DNA from: Coenobita brevimanus
Lineage: Eukaryota > Arthropoda > Malacostraca > Decapoda > Coenobitidae
Direction: 5' to 3'
NCBI GenBank assembly: GCA_032717465.1
Contig: CM064655.1
Span: 14,360,652-14,424,651 of the forward strand
DNA length: 64,000 nucleotides
Below are positions 44,832 to 55,757 of the stretch, piece after piece. Positions within the stretch are counted from its first letter, which is position 1. Each line of letters opens with the position of its first letter. The translations under genes were made by a program, and so were the position numbers. The notes beneath the pieces are model-generated. The model was not told the DNA's origin. It saw only the letters and a list, made by a program, of their open reading frames with translations, and searched no databases.

Positions 44832-46740
44832 TCATTCTTGGGCCTCAGTGTGTAAGCATTTATCAGCTTTACCAAGGCATGTACATCCTATAAAGCAGGG
44901 TACCTGTGCTTTTGTGCATAGGCAGTTACGTATGCACTTTGATACTTTGCACTTGGAAGAACCTGGTTTTGCTGATGCTGGTTTTGTGGGTTTGGTCATC
45001 GTTATGGGCTGTAGTATGCTACTGACAACTCTTTTGCCATACTGGGTGGCAGGTGGCAGAGACAATTTGCACATGTGGGCTTGCTTGTAAACAAGAAGTT
45101 GGTATAGTGCACGAAGTAAATGCTGATGAAAAGCATCTTTAGTAGGAGGTAAGTTTTGCAGATCTGTTCTGCTTGATACAAAAACATGTTCCCTCAACAC
45201 ATTTAGGTCTTCAAATGTCTCAGCAACATAAAGATTGACCATTAAAGCTCTTGCTTCTTTAACAGTGCAGTCTGTTTGATCCAGTTCAGCACCACTTTCA
45301 CCGTAACATGGTATCTCTGAAAACTGTCCAGCTTACCGTAAAGCTACCTTGGCTGCCTTCCTTTTTCCATGACGGTAAGTGTAGCTCACGCTGTCACTTC
45401 CAGAAATCACGTAAGCGAATATCAGTGCATGTGCAAGGGTTTGTTTTCTGGTTGGTATTTATGTAACAACAACTGTACAAGTTCATGCACTGATAAATAC
45501 TTATCCAGCTTCTGAATCCACATTTCTGTCACAGACTGTAAATGACAGTGGTGGTACATGAACAGGACAACAATGTCTGTGTCTGTTGCTTGGACTACAA
45601 CAAGTGACTGTTCATGAAGTCTACATGCATACGTAAGATGAGCTATTATACAGGTATTTGCTTCTTCGCGTTCCTCACATCTGAGTTCTTCAATTTCATG
45701 AACACTGTCTCTACTAATCCTTACAGTCTTATCTTTGCTGGAAAATGTACCACCAAGGACAAAGGAGATACCTTTTGGTATAAGGGTGTCTTTTTTGGCA
45801 GAAATAATCTGATATGAAATCCAGCAGACTAGCCTTATTCCTAAACCTTTTCATAAGGTCTTCCCAGTTGGGAATGCTAAAATTTTCTGCTGGTAAAAAA
45901 TGTGGTGTGCTGTTATTTCCACAAAGAATTCTTTCATCAGCCTTAAAACTTTTTTCACTTGAGAAATAACGACTGCCAACAAAACGGATTTTGTTGACTC
46001 CTTTTGGTTTCATTTCTGTTATCTTTGCTGCACATCGTTTGACTAAATTACCAAAGGTTTTAGCACTAAGGGTTTGGAACCTCTGTATAAATGCCATGGC
46101 ATCAATAATATAAACAGCTTGTAACTCATATGCAGGTAACATGTCTGTTTGGGTTGACTCCATCACTTTCAGCCATGAGGTGTGCAATAAAATCACACTT
46201 ATTGCTTTTGGTCAGGGCAGAGCCGCTTGGAAACTTGGGATCAGGTTGAAGCAGTGAGCTTGGATAAGGTGTCCATTCATGTGAAAATGCTTCCCTTCAA
46301 GTCACTTCATCACTTTCCTGTATGAAGCATAAAGTTCTTGTGACTGCTGATTCTTTTTGGTAAACTTTCAGAATTGTTTGTTTTTTGTTCAGACTAGTTT
46401 TCTTTTGCTGTGGAAAGCATTGTATCTCTGGAGGAAAAATCTTTGCAGATCCTGTTTCTTGAGCTTTTTTCATTGCTGCAATGCCTTTTGCCCTTGCAAA
46501 GGTGATATCATTTAATGGATTTTCCTTGCCAGTAGCAATGTTCAGCAGATCAGTGTTATTCATAGAAGCAAATGGGCTAATCATAGGAGTTGAAACATGG
46601 GCTTCACCTTTTCAGTCAAATCAGCATCCTCTTGGGTTTGTTTATATGAACTTCCATCATGGCTTCCAGATGTCCCATCTATGTGAGTCATACTCTTCAC
46701 TGCTTCTGAAACTTTGGTTAATAATGGTGTAGCCTTGATA
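44832..46740 (-). pseudogene. Broken copy of an uncharacterised invertebrate gene family (DTD motif, Cys-rich C-terminus)
   Basis: Minus-strand, intronless, in several frames. In order: 46740-46297 (SYKQTQEDADLTEKV; FARAKGIAAMKKAQETGSAK), 46290-45729 (MLPAYELQAVYIIDAMAFIQ, ISDYFCQKRHPYTK), then FVLGGTF and HEIEELRCEEREEANTCIIA, QATDTDIVVLFMYHH (about 45590), SGSDSVSYTYRHGKRKAA (about 45390), and 45242-44832 (NLPPTKDAFHQHLLRALYQL, KCIRNCLCTKAQVPCFIGCT). I recognise this from recurrent uncharacterised, multi-copy proteins in crustaceans, molluscs and cnidarians; EEREEAD..I.AHL and TDTDI resemble PIN/FEN1-like nuclease motifs, and the C-terminus resembles a tesmin-type Cys-rich module. At least three frame changes make it non-functional. 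The lack of introns and high copy number of the family suggest mobility. Function unknown. Confidence 0.65.
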
Positions 46741-46934
46741 TATTTGTCACGAGCAGCTTGGTTTTGTGAGATGCCTTGCCAGTTTCGGGGCTAGATTGGT
46801 CCATGTTCCACAGAAGGCCCTTTCTGATTGACGCACAGTAAACTGTCCCTCAGAAAACTTATGGAAAACATTCGGATGAGTGACTTCTAGCATTTGCATG
46901 TCTTACAGACGAGAAGAGTATTATTTATAGTTTG

Positions 46935-47430
46935 TAGTGGGAGAGCTCACCATCCACTCACTTGATGTAGTGCTGCTCTCGGGTGTCTGCCCTTTCCTTC
47001 CATATTCTTCTGTCTTCCTTTCCTTCATTCTTTCCTCATCTTTCTGCCTATGGGTGACTTTACACTCCCTCTTCTGTCTTTCTTTCCTTCATTCTTTCCT
47101 CTTCCTTCTGCCTGTGAGTGACTCTACACTGAGTGACAAGCCAAATGGTTTCCTGTACACCAGGAAACCATTTACAGTACTATGCTGGGTGGTAAGCACA
47201 TAACCATATTTTGGTGCCTATTGGTTTAGTGGGTAATTACAGCGCTCCAATCGGATTGAGCTGGTGAAGGTTTGTATCCAAGGGATGGTTGGGGTTTATT
47301 GCTCACATAATGCCACTCAAGGATGAGTAAGGCTGGTCATTCTCATCTTAAATGTCAGGACCAACTTGCCTAGCCCCTGGGCTCCTACGCTCCTCATGGG
47401 GCAGCACAGGACTGGATGATGAAAAAATTA
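46935..47430 (+). mobile_element. R-SINE unit
   Basis: Same composite as at 19851: R with CTCACCATCCACTCACTTGA, hairpin TGGTTTCCTG-tacac-CAGGAAACCA at about 47148-47172, then box-A-like TTGGTTTAGTGGGTAATT (about 47220) and box-B-like GGTTTGTATCC (about 47270), ending GACTGGATGATGAAAAAATT. Confidence 0.72.
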
Positions 47431-49016
47431 TGAAAACGAAAAAAATGCTCCTACAAGTTCTTGTCATATATATTTTTATTATCTACTCACAAATCTGAAG
47501 TACAGTATATGAAAAAAATAATAATCTATCTGTTGAGGTACAATTAGGTGAAAAAAAATTCTGAAATGTCATAGTCTTTCCATATTTCTCACTTTACAAA
47601 AGTAATTTTTTGGCATAACTCTTGTTGTAATTCATATATCCTTTTGCAATTTTACTGTCATATCTACAGCCCAATCGGCAGCAGTGGACCAAATTTGGGC
47701 TTAATCAGATCATTCAAAGTTGTTTTTAGCAAATTTGTAAGTTTGGGGGAAAATCAAGATTTTTGCATTAAACGCTTCAAAATAACAGTTTCGCAATGCG
47801 ATTTTGAAAAGTATCTTACTTTTTGATACACCTTAGATATCATTCTTAACAGCTAAGGCACCGCAAAAAGTTTATCTGTCGGGTCCAACAAAACCCCTTT
47901 TTTTGCACGATAGCCTCATGTGGCTCCCTGACTAACGGTCCAAAAAAGAAACTCTCTCTCTGATAAGTGAATCTCAAGAGTGTCCAGCATGTTACTTCAT
48001 ATGCAAGACAAGGAAATGCTTCCAAAACCCACCCAAAAGATGAAAGAAAACAAGGAGGAAGCAACTGTGGCAGTCAGAAGAGAGTACTTGGACAGAAATT
48101 GACAATTTCTTTGTTAGCATCTGAGCAACACTTGGCATGTACCTTGACTGCCTGTGATGAGATCCATTATAGGTGAGTTAACAAGATTATGGAAGTACCT
48201 AACCGATGTTTTTCACTGAAGATTTTCTTCTCTGGGAAACAGAATACAGTACTTCAGAGCCTTGACAGGCTCATTACTGTATGGGAATTGTAGCTCTTGG
48301 CACTACACCCTGAATGTGCCAGTGAATTGCTGTATATATCTGACTCTGAGTTCATACTCGTATACTACATCCTGTCACACATTCTGTGACTGCATCACCA
48401 CAGGGACTGAATTCTGAGCACAACAGTACAACCTTAACTTCTGTTTCTTCTTCACACACTGCTTTCGTGCTCTACACATATTATTTTGCTGCATTTCAGT
48501 GGAATTTCATTATACTGAATTTTTTTTACATTATTGTTCAATGTTACAAGACTGCAATGAGTGATGGGCCAAATGAATTCCTGTAACTCAGGTAGGTGGT
48601 TACCACATAATAAAAAATGGACAGCTGGTGATATAGACAGTCAAGGCACTCAACTAAATGTTGCCCACAAGGTTTACATCCAGTGAAATGCTGAGATAAT
48701 GTTTGCAAAATGCTGCCAAGGGGCCTGTGATTGGTCATGAAATGTCTGGATTGAATAACTTATTTTACCTATCCCCTGACACCTGTGCTTCTGGACTGAC
48801 TGGATGTTGGATGGACGAACCAAAGACTGCTATTTGTGTAACACTATAGGATCTTACATAAAGTATTTGGTACCATACTTCAGCAAAGTCAGTCACAACT
48901 CTTGTTGTTGTCCATGACAGTTGTGATTACATTCATTACCCTTGGAATGTTCTGGTTAGTCTGCTTCATAATAAATTAAAATAACCAAATATGAGATTCT
49001 GGGGGAAATATATATT
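47431..49016. other. No gene seen; one degraded R-SINE fragment
   Basis: Mostly unique AT-rich sequence. At about 48545-48740 a degraded R-SINE is recognisable (ATGAGTGATGGGCCAAATGA, GGTGGTTACCACATAA, then GGTTTACATCC). No convincing coding region. Confidence 0.45.
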
Positions 49017-49046
49017 CTTACCTAATTGTATCTTTACAGGAATGAG

Positions 49047-50114
49047 TCAAGCTCGTACTGTCCCATGTCTTAAACCATATTTATCGTACATATCCTTAAA
49101 TTTGTGAATTGTTTTGGCACACACTATTTCATTCGGTAGTGCATTCCATTGGTCAATTGCTCTGTTTGGGAAACTGAATTTCCTTACGTCTTTATCACCT
49201 CTCTTCTTATGCAGTTTTTTGCAGTGTCCTCTTGCTGATGCTTCTCCAAGTGTTAAGTAATCATTTATGTCTATTTTCTCCTTCCCTGATATGCACTTAT
49301 ATAGCATTATCATGTCACCTCTTTTCCTTCGCTCCTGTAATGTTGGTAGATTCAGTTTATTTAGTCTTTCTTCGTAGCTTAGGTCCCTTAAGCTTGGTAT
49401 CCATCTTGTAGCGGCCCTTTGAACTTTTTCAATCTTGTCTATGTGCTTTTTGAGATGAGGACTCCAGACTACTGATCCATATTCCAGGGTTAGTCTAATG
49501 AATGATGTTATTATCCTTCTTAGCATGTCTTCATTTATGTATGTGAATGCTATTCTCATATTTGCAAACAGTGTATACATGTTCCGTACCTTCTCGCTGA
49601 TGTGGTCAGCCGGAGATAGTCTATTATTGATGATCACACCTAGGTCTTTCTCTCTTTCTGATGTGTATAGGGTTTTATTTCCTAACTTATAATCCCAATC
49701 AGGTCTTTTTCCACTTTTACCAAACTTGATTACATGACACTTGTCCACATTGAATTCCATTTGCCATGTACTACTCCATTCATGAAGTTTATTTAATTCT
49801 TCTTGTAGCTCTTTACAAGAGTCTGTGTTAGTAATTCTCCTTTGTATTTTTGCATCATCTGCAAACATATTCAGATAGCTCTCCTTTCCAGTATTACTGT
49901 TTATATCATTTATATACACTAAAAACATGATTGGTGCCAGCACTGAACCCTGTGGTACTCCACTAGTCACTTCTTTCCATGATGAGTAGTTTCCTCTTAG
50001 TACTGTTCTCATTTCTCTTTTTATGAGAAAGTCTTGCATCCAACAAAAGTTTGCCTTGAATTCCTCCTTGATGGTACAGTTTCCATAAAAGTCTTTGGTG
50101 TGGTACTGTGTCAA
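49047..50114 (-). pseudogene. LINE-B RT catalytic and C-terminal region
   Basis: 355-codon frame: FLIKREMRTVLRGNYSSWKE, VTSGVPQGSVLAPIMFLVYI, catalytic NMFADDAKIQRR, ADHISEKVRNMYTLFANMRI, VVWSPHLKKHIDKIEKVQRA and a C-terminal FPNRAIDQWNALPNEIV. It is displaced one frame from the upstream RT part. All catalytic residues are present, so this is a recently inactivated element. Confidence 0.85.
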
Positions 50115-50340
50115 AAGCTTTCTTGAAATCTAAGTAGATACTGTCCACCCATCCTTCCCTTTCCTGTATTGTGTTTGTTACTCTGTCATAGTAGCTCAGC
50201 AGATTAGTAACACATGATTTTCCTTTCCTGAAAACAAACTGTCTTTCTGTTATCATACTGTGTTCTTCTAGATGGTTTACCCAAGCTTTTCTTATAAGTT
50301 TTTCTAATACCTTGCTTACAAAACTGGTCAGTGATACTGG

Positions 50341-50922
50341 TCAGTAGTTGAGTGGATTTTGTCTATTTCCTTTCTTGAATAAGGGGACAATATTTGCTTT
50401 TTTCCAAATATCAGGTAGTTTACCTTGACTCAAGGATTTCTTGAAAATTAAAAATAATGGTTTACTTAACTCCTTTGCACATTCTCGTGGTACCCAACGT
50501 GAAATTTCATCAGGACCACTTGCTTTTCCTCTGTCTAATCTACTTAACTCCTCCTGTATTACTTTTTCTGCTATTTGTATATCTGGTAGTATGTGTGGAC
50601 ATGCATGTTCCACATAGTCCCTCTCAAAATTTTTTTCTTCTGTAAAAACTAATTGGAAATTCTTAGTTAGTGCTTCACAAATATCCTTCTCTTGTGTGTA
50701 AGTGATTCCCTCGTCCGTAATTGATTGTATTATATCTTTTACTTTGGTTTTGCTTCTGATATAGCTGTAAAACAGCTTTGTTTGATCACTACTTTTATTT
50801 ATTATATCCTCCTCAAACTGTTTTTGGGCTTCCCTCCTTATTCTTGTATAACTGTTTCTTGCCTGTTTGTAATTATTATACGCCCTTTCACTATTATGTC
50901 TTCTGTATCTATTCCACAACAA
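50341..50922 (-). pseudogene. LINE-B linker and RT N-terminus
   Basis: Same frame as the ORF1-EN part. Contains RRHNSERAYNNYKQARNSYT, RGKASGPDEISRWVPRECA and KKANIVPLFKKGNRQNPLNY, then TGA where LINE-A has the Arg of YRPVSL. This looks like a CGA-to-TGA change, a typical methyl-CpG decay event. The frame resumes to 49963 (MITERQFVFRKGKSCVTNLL, LDFKKAFDTVPHQRL). Confidence 0.82.
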
Positions 50923-51030
50923 ATCTCTTCTTTCTTTTGATTTTTTACATTCTGTATTGAACCATTTCTGTATTTTCTTATCTGCTTCTTTGTGCTGTGG
51001 GATGTACTTCTGGACTCCTATTTCATAAAA

Positions 51031-52956
51031 TTAACAGAATTTTTTATATACAGCATTTAAATCTTGTCCTCTAAGCTCATTTTCCCAATCAACTTCTAAG
51101 AAATACTTCTTTAGGTCTTGATAATTTCCCTCTTTATAGTTTAGGCTCTTTTTGTAACTGTCATTGCTGTTTACTATGTCATATGCTATCCTGAAGTTAT
51201 AATTTAGTACTGCATGATCGCTTTTGCCGACTGGAGGGTGATATATTAAACTGTCAATATCATTTTCTTGCCTAGTAAATATTAGATCTAGCACTGAAGG
51301 TACATCAAGTCCTCTTTTTCTGGTGGTTTCCCTCACATGTTGCATTAGGAAGAACGCTTGTACGAGATCCAGGAGCTTTTGGTCCCAACAGCTTTCTTGG
51401 CTAATTATATCTAGAGTATTCCAATTTATACTTGTATTGAAATCCCCAGTTAGTATAAATCTTTCTGATTTCTCTTCCATTTTATGTAGCAATGATCTTA
51501 AACTCTGAATTGTACTCTCTGCCAGGTCCTCATATTCATCTCTTTCCCATGTGTTTGATCTGGGTGGCACGTACAAATTGGCTACAATTACTTTACCTTC
51601 AGATGTGTTGATCTCTACTGCAATCAGTTCTACTTGTGATGGTATATCTAGTTTTATTTCACTGACTTTTAGATTTTTCTTAGTTAATATTATAATTTCT
51701 CCTCCTTTTTTTAAATTTCTGTCTCTTCTCCATATATTGTATTCCTCTAAGTTTAGTATGTCATTGGATATCCTTGGTGTTAATTTTGTTTCAGTTAGGC
51801 ATATTATTTGTGGTTCATTTTCTCTGACATAATCATTCATCTCTAGTAATTTAGATACCATTCCATCCACATTTGAGTACATCAACATTACCTTCTTGTT
51901 TATATACTTGTCATGACATGGTTCTACTACCCTCCTCCTTTTTCTTCCATCCTGTTTGTGTACCACTTTCGTACCTGCAATCCTATTACTTTGTAAAAAA
52001 AACTTCTTCTTCTCCTCTTCCGATCTTCCCTCATTTTTTGTTTTTGCTTCCTCCCTTTTCTCTTTCAGTAATTCCAGTTCCTCTTGTGTTAAGCATCTTT
52101 TTATCCATACATTTTTGAACTCCTCTTTTTCCAAAAGATTCTTTGCATTTTTTAGTATCTCTTCCACAGTGTTTACACTCTGGAAAGTCACCTTTAGAGG
52201 TCTTGTCTTGCTTTTCTCATATTTCCCTAACCTTTTGTGTTCCTCTATGTCTTTACTACAAATTTCCTCTGATACTTCCTTCAGTAAGCTCATTACATTT
52301 GCCATCTCCTTTTTGTTTCTTGTGATCTTGTTTTTTAGATCTTCCTCTTCTATACCAGTGATTACTATAGATTTGTTTATATCTACTGAATCTCTGACTA
52401 ACTTTGGATTGTTTTGGATTATTCTTTTCACTTCCTTTTTAATGCTTTTTTCCTCCACCCTTGTTTCTAAGTCTTTCTTTACTTTCACCATTTCAGCATA
52501 TGTGGTTTCCACATCATTTTTGTAGCTCTGCACAGCTTCATTCACCTGTGTTATCTTCTCCTCAATATCACTGCTCTGGTCAATAAGACTGCTTACTTGC
52601 CTAATTGTCTCTGTGTCATTTTTTAAATCTTCCATAACACTCTCGTGATTGACTACTGTACTTGCCATTTCACTCACTTTCTTCCTAAGTGTACTCAATT
52701 CCACTGTTAGTTCCCTGATGGTTGTGTCTTTCTTACTGGCCTCCCTTCCTAGTTTTTCTATTTCTTCCTTTTGCAAGTGCATCTGCTTCTTTATTTCATC
52801 AATTTCATTTTTGAAAGCCATTTCTAGTTTGTTTACACGTTCAACCAGTCTATTGTGAGTCTCCACTTCAACCAGTTCTTGGTAGAAATCATCATTTTGC
52901 TTTTTACTTTTATCCCTTTTCTTTTCCAAATTTGCTTTACTAAAGTATGTATCCAT
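51031..52956 (-). CDS. LINE-B ORF1-EN fusion protein
   Basis: 641 codons. Residues 1-150 are heptad-rich, charged coiled coil (ERVNKLEMAFKNEIDEIKKQ). Residues about 195-320 (KSIVITGIEEEDLKNKITRN; HKRLGKYEKSKTRPLKVTFQ; FKNVWIKRCLTQEE) match the RNA-recognition-type ORF1 region seen in LINE-A. From about 357 comes the endonuclease: LMYSNVDGMVSKLLEMNDYV, CLTETKLTP, VANLYVPPRSNTWERDEYED, FILTGDFNTSINWNT and GKSDHAVLNY. It ends at a TAA, after which the same frame continues into the RT. In an active element ORF1 and ORF2 functions would therefore be one polypeptide of about 1,300 residues. Confidence 0.85.
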   Translation of the reverse strand: MDTYFSKANLEKKRDKSKKQNDDFYQELVEVETHNRLVERVNKLEMAFKNEIDEIKKQMHLQKEEIEKLGREASKKDTTIRELTVELSTLRKKVSEMASTVVNHESVMEDLKNDTETIRQVSSLIDQSSDIEEKITQVNEAVQSYKNDVETTYAEMVKVKKDLETRVEEKSIKKEVKRIIQNNPKLVRDSVDINKSIVITGIEEEDLKNKITRNKKEMANVMSLLKEVSEEICSKDIEEHKRLGKYEKSKTRPLKVTFQSVNTVEEILKNAKNLLEKEEFKNVWIKRCLTQEELELLKEKREEAKTKNEGRSEEEKKKFFLQSNRIAGTKVVHKQDGRKRRRVVEPCHDKYINKKVMLMYSNVDGMVSKLLEMNDYVRENEPQIICLTETKLTPRISNDILNLEEYNIWRRDRNLKKGGEIIILTKKNLKVSEIKLDIPSQVELIAVEINTSEGKVIVANLYVPPRSNTWERDEYEDLAESTIQSLRSLLHKMEEKSERFILTGDFNTSINWNTLDIISQESCWDQKLLDLVQAFFLMQHVRETTRKRGLDVPSVLDLIFTRQENDIDSLIYHPPVGKSDHAVLNYNFRIAYDIVNSNDSYKKSLNYKEGNYQDLKKYFLEVDWENELRGQDLNAVYKKFC

Positions 52957-52960
52957 TTTG

Positions 52961-53589
52961 CAATACTAAAGGTGCAAAGTATATGCTTACAATACCCGTG
53001 TTGTTGTAGTCTAAACAAACCTCAGATGACTCAGCATTATTCTTTCGTCTTGTTTTTCTTTCCTGTTTGAACAAGTCTTGTTTAAACTTTTTTTTTTTTC
53101 CCTTTTAATAATGAAAAATCATTTAGTCTAACCTAGTACACAGCTTGACTCATGCAAACTCATGTAAGGAGTTTGATGAAACCATGATAGGTGTACACAA
53201 AGATCTCTATTTATTATCACCCATGGCTATCCTGCAAGTCAAAGGAATTTAAGGTACACACTTTGCATCCTGAGAATAAATGGCCCACAAGTTCTGAACT
53301 GCCTCAAAGATCACCCCGTATGTCACCATTAACATTCTCAGTTTTAAGTATCTGACCTGTACCTCATATAAGGATTTTGTAAAATAAAGAATACCCAGAG
53401 AAAGATTAACTGTATATGAATGGAAAAATATACATAAGTCCACATGCTATGCACAATGCAAAAACTTGCGAGGGAAAGAGAAATAAGTTCTAAGGTTATG
53501 TCTATATTTCTGAACACATCATGAAAATGGAACACAGGCTTAGAACTTCTAGTTCCCTTTTAACAGTACGACTCTGCAGTGTAACTTAC
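52961..53589. other. Intron or flank of the CAP-Gly gene, no coding signal
   Basis: Between LINE-B and the donor site at 53589. A poly-T run is at about 53088. The exon expected next (beginning with the rest of a GKNDG motif) was not found here or in the rest of the window. Confidence 0.5.
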
Positions 53590-53769
53590 CCATGGGAACA
53601 TCCAGCTCAACACCAATCCAAGTTCCAGGGGCAAAATCAGTGTGACCAATGTAAGCAATGACCCCTGAGTAGTTGTATGGGCGGATCTGGATGCTCTCTC
53701 CCACTTCGCACCAATCTGGTAGTGGTGCCAGGGGCTTTGTGCTCATGGAAGCAACTTTTTCTAGCTCAG
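53590..53769 (-). CDS. CAP-Gly exon of a KIF13/Khc-73-like kinesin
   Basis: Minus-strand exon with acceptor TCTCTTTTAAG| at 53770 and donor |GTAAGT at 53589-53584. It carries 2 nt of a split codon, 59 codons and 1 nt. The protein reads ELEKVASMSTKPLAPLPDWC then EVGESIQIRPYNYSGVIAYI, and GHTDFAPGTWIGVELDVPM. This is the first half of a CAP-Gly domain (microtubule plus-end/EB-binding fold): Y/F-x-G, FAPGTWIGVELD are canonical, and the IRPYN-SGVIAY-G variant is the type I associate with KIF13/Khc-73 kinesins, plus-end-directed cargo motors whose CAP-Gly is near the C-terminus. The exon stops immediately before the expected GKNDG signature, which must be in the next exon. Confidence 0.8.
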
Positions 53770-55038
53770 CTTAAAAGAGAAAAGCAATGCATAAGTTATA
53801 AAGGAATAGTTTAGGCATACTTACTCAGATTACTAGATAACTACAGATAATGGACACTGCATCAATCAAATTCAATACTTTCAGCCCAAGGTCTCTCTCC
53901 TATTTCATACTATTTGGGGGGGAAGCCTGGTTCGATTAACCCAAAAGTGCAATAAATTCCAGGGTCATCCCCACCTCCAGGTGGGAATTCAAACACTTGA
54001 TATGACCACAGTATCATATTCTTGTACTCGTACTGTAAATGAAAACTATACACATTTTACACTAACTTGGCCCATAATTTCAACCTTTTGCAGTTTATTT
54101 CACATCCTTGTCTATAGCATTTCATGACTGGTGCAGTATAATCTGTACTATGTACCATAATCTGTTATTACAAACCAGCAATCACAATGGTGAGAGGGCA
54201 ATTTCAGGCTGGACTGGAGTAAAAAGGGTAAGAAACACAAGTACACTATGCCTGTATAGATGGCTGTACACTGCTTACACTGTCACTCATCGTGTAGGAA
54301 AATATATACAGTACTTGGTAAAGTTGAGAGACATAAGATGCAAATGTAGTAGTCTGAACACAAATAAAGACGTGACGAGACCAAGGCCAATCACATGTCG
54401 TACAGTGTGTCCACAGAATCTGGTTCGGCCCAGTCCTACCAGAAGTAACCTCCAAATAGCCTAATTCGTCATTTAATCCTGCATGCATGTCAGCCTAGCC
54501 CAATTTGGTGGGAGAAACTGCAACCTCAACAGCAGTACTGAGAGTCATCCCACGTATTGCTAACAGTTCGGAAAAGTCATGTGATGCACCCCAATTATCA
54601 ACCCTAGTCTGGTAAAGTCAATAAAAGCTCAATGAGCTCAAAGACATTCCTTAAATCTGAAATCCATTATAGTGGGGTTCAATAAAGCTAGGGTTTACAA
54701 TCATCCAACAGTGCCTGAAATTAAAAAGATGAGTTTATACTCAAGGAGTTAATGAAGGCTGTATCTAATCCCTTCAGCTTAAAAGACATCTCCTAAGAGG
54801 ATCAGAACTCTCTGTGCTAATGGTCACAATACAGAAATCCTCATAAAGAATAAATAAATAAAATCAAATCTTGTGTGAGCTTATTTAGAAATTAGTACAG
54901 TAATTTGATATGTTTTTTCCATGAACAAATTCTGTCATGATAATTTGACACAGGAAAAAGCTTAGACTGCAATATAATTTAAATTATAAAGAATCAAATC
55001 AGAGTCCCCCGAAAATATAGAAAAATGTCTCAACTCAC
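53770..55038 (-). other. Intron of the CAP-Gly gene
   Basis: Phase-1 intron: donor G|GTGAGT at 55038-55033 and acceptor AAG| at 53770. The split codon G|CT gives Ala. No repeat copy from the rest of the window was recognised inside, in contrast to the flanks. Confidence 0.75.
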
Positions 55039-55457
55039 CAACAAACTCAGTTGATGATGCAGGTGAGGTACCATTCAATGTAAGTGTCTGTGCATGAGCT
55101 GCCTGGGACTGAGCCAGAGGAAAGGACATACGGTGGGTAGGATTCCTGGAGGCTGAATTCCGATGTCTCATTACCGCCTCAGATCCACCATTCCCACAAA
55201 TAGATGAGGTTGAGGAGGAGGAGGAGAGTGGTGGTGTGGCTGGGCTCTCAGAAGTGTCTCTTGTCAAGCTGGTGCTGGTTGAGTTTCTCTTTTCATCTGC
55301 CGATGTTTCTATTTTCTCTTCTATTCTGAGTTCAGTTGTTGTTTTGGTTTGACTGCAGCTGCTGCTATTCTTGATATCAGAGAAGTCATCGATGTTTATG
55401 GTTTCTACTTGCTGGTTTATTACTGTTCTTGTATCACTTGAGTCACTCTCACCAGAG
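55039..55457 (-). CDS. Ser/Thr-rich exon upstream of the CAP-Gly exon
   Basis: Minus-strand exon with acceptor CTGTTTTCAG| (55458) and donor |GTGAGT (55038). It has 1 nt, 139 codons and 1 nt, all open. The protein is low-complexity and polar: SGESDSSDTRTVINQQVETI, SATPPLSSSSSTSS-like runs (SPATPPLSSSSSTSSI), RHRNSASRNPTHRMSFPLAQ and NGTSPASSTEFV. This fits the disordered Ser/Thr-rich tail before the CAP-Gly domain of KIF13-type kinesins. No domain identifies it alone; the assignment rests on compatible splice phase (phase 1 out, phase 1 in), matching strand and distance to the CAP-Gly exon. Confidence 0.7.
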
Positions 55458-55585
55458 CTGAAAACAGTAATACTGTTAAGAAGAAAACCAGGAAGAACAG
55501 TAAACGTGATCATTGTGCACAAAATTCCTGCAATGAATACAAAAATTATATGAAAGCAGTCATGTGGAAAAATTATATCGTTTAG

Positions 55586-55757
55586 TTTTTGAAGGCTCCA
55601 ACATGCTTGCATGCGTCAGTCTTGGTCACCTAATGGCGGCTCTCCATGCTGAATGATTCATGGCAGCCTCTCTGTTCAGTCCCTTAAGTCCGAGATCACA
55701 CTTAATGATCTCGTTCCACATTTTTCTCGGTCTACCCCTCGCAACCCCACCCTCAAT
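55586..55757 (-). mobile_element. LINE-C 3' tail fragment
   Basis: About 170 bp matching the 3' end of LINE-C (AGGCTCCAACATGCTTGCAT, CACCTAATGGCGGCTCTCCA), 5'-truncated at about 55757, where a TA-type transposon end begins. Confidence 0.85.

Larger units (their letters stand above)
49017..52960 (-). mobile_element. LINE-B, nearly intact CR1-like retrotransposon, 3.9 kb
   Basis: One long reading frame from 52956 to 49047 with only two nonsense codons (TAA at 51031-51033, TGA at 50341-50343) and one frame change near 50050. Order: coiled coil, RNA-binding ORF1-like region, endonuclease, RT, C-terminal CR1-type block. The 3' end (GGACAGTACGAGCTTGACTC, ATACAATTAGGTAAGAATA) shares the terminal motif CAATTAGGTAA with LINE-A. 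A short 5' leader may extend to about 52960-53000. It lies in an intron or 3' flank of the CAP-Gly gene, on the same strand. Confidence 0.9.
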
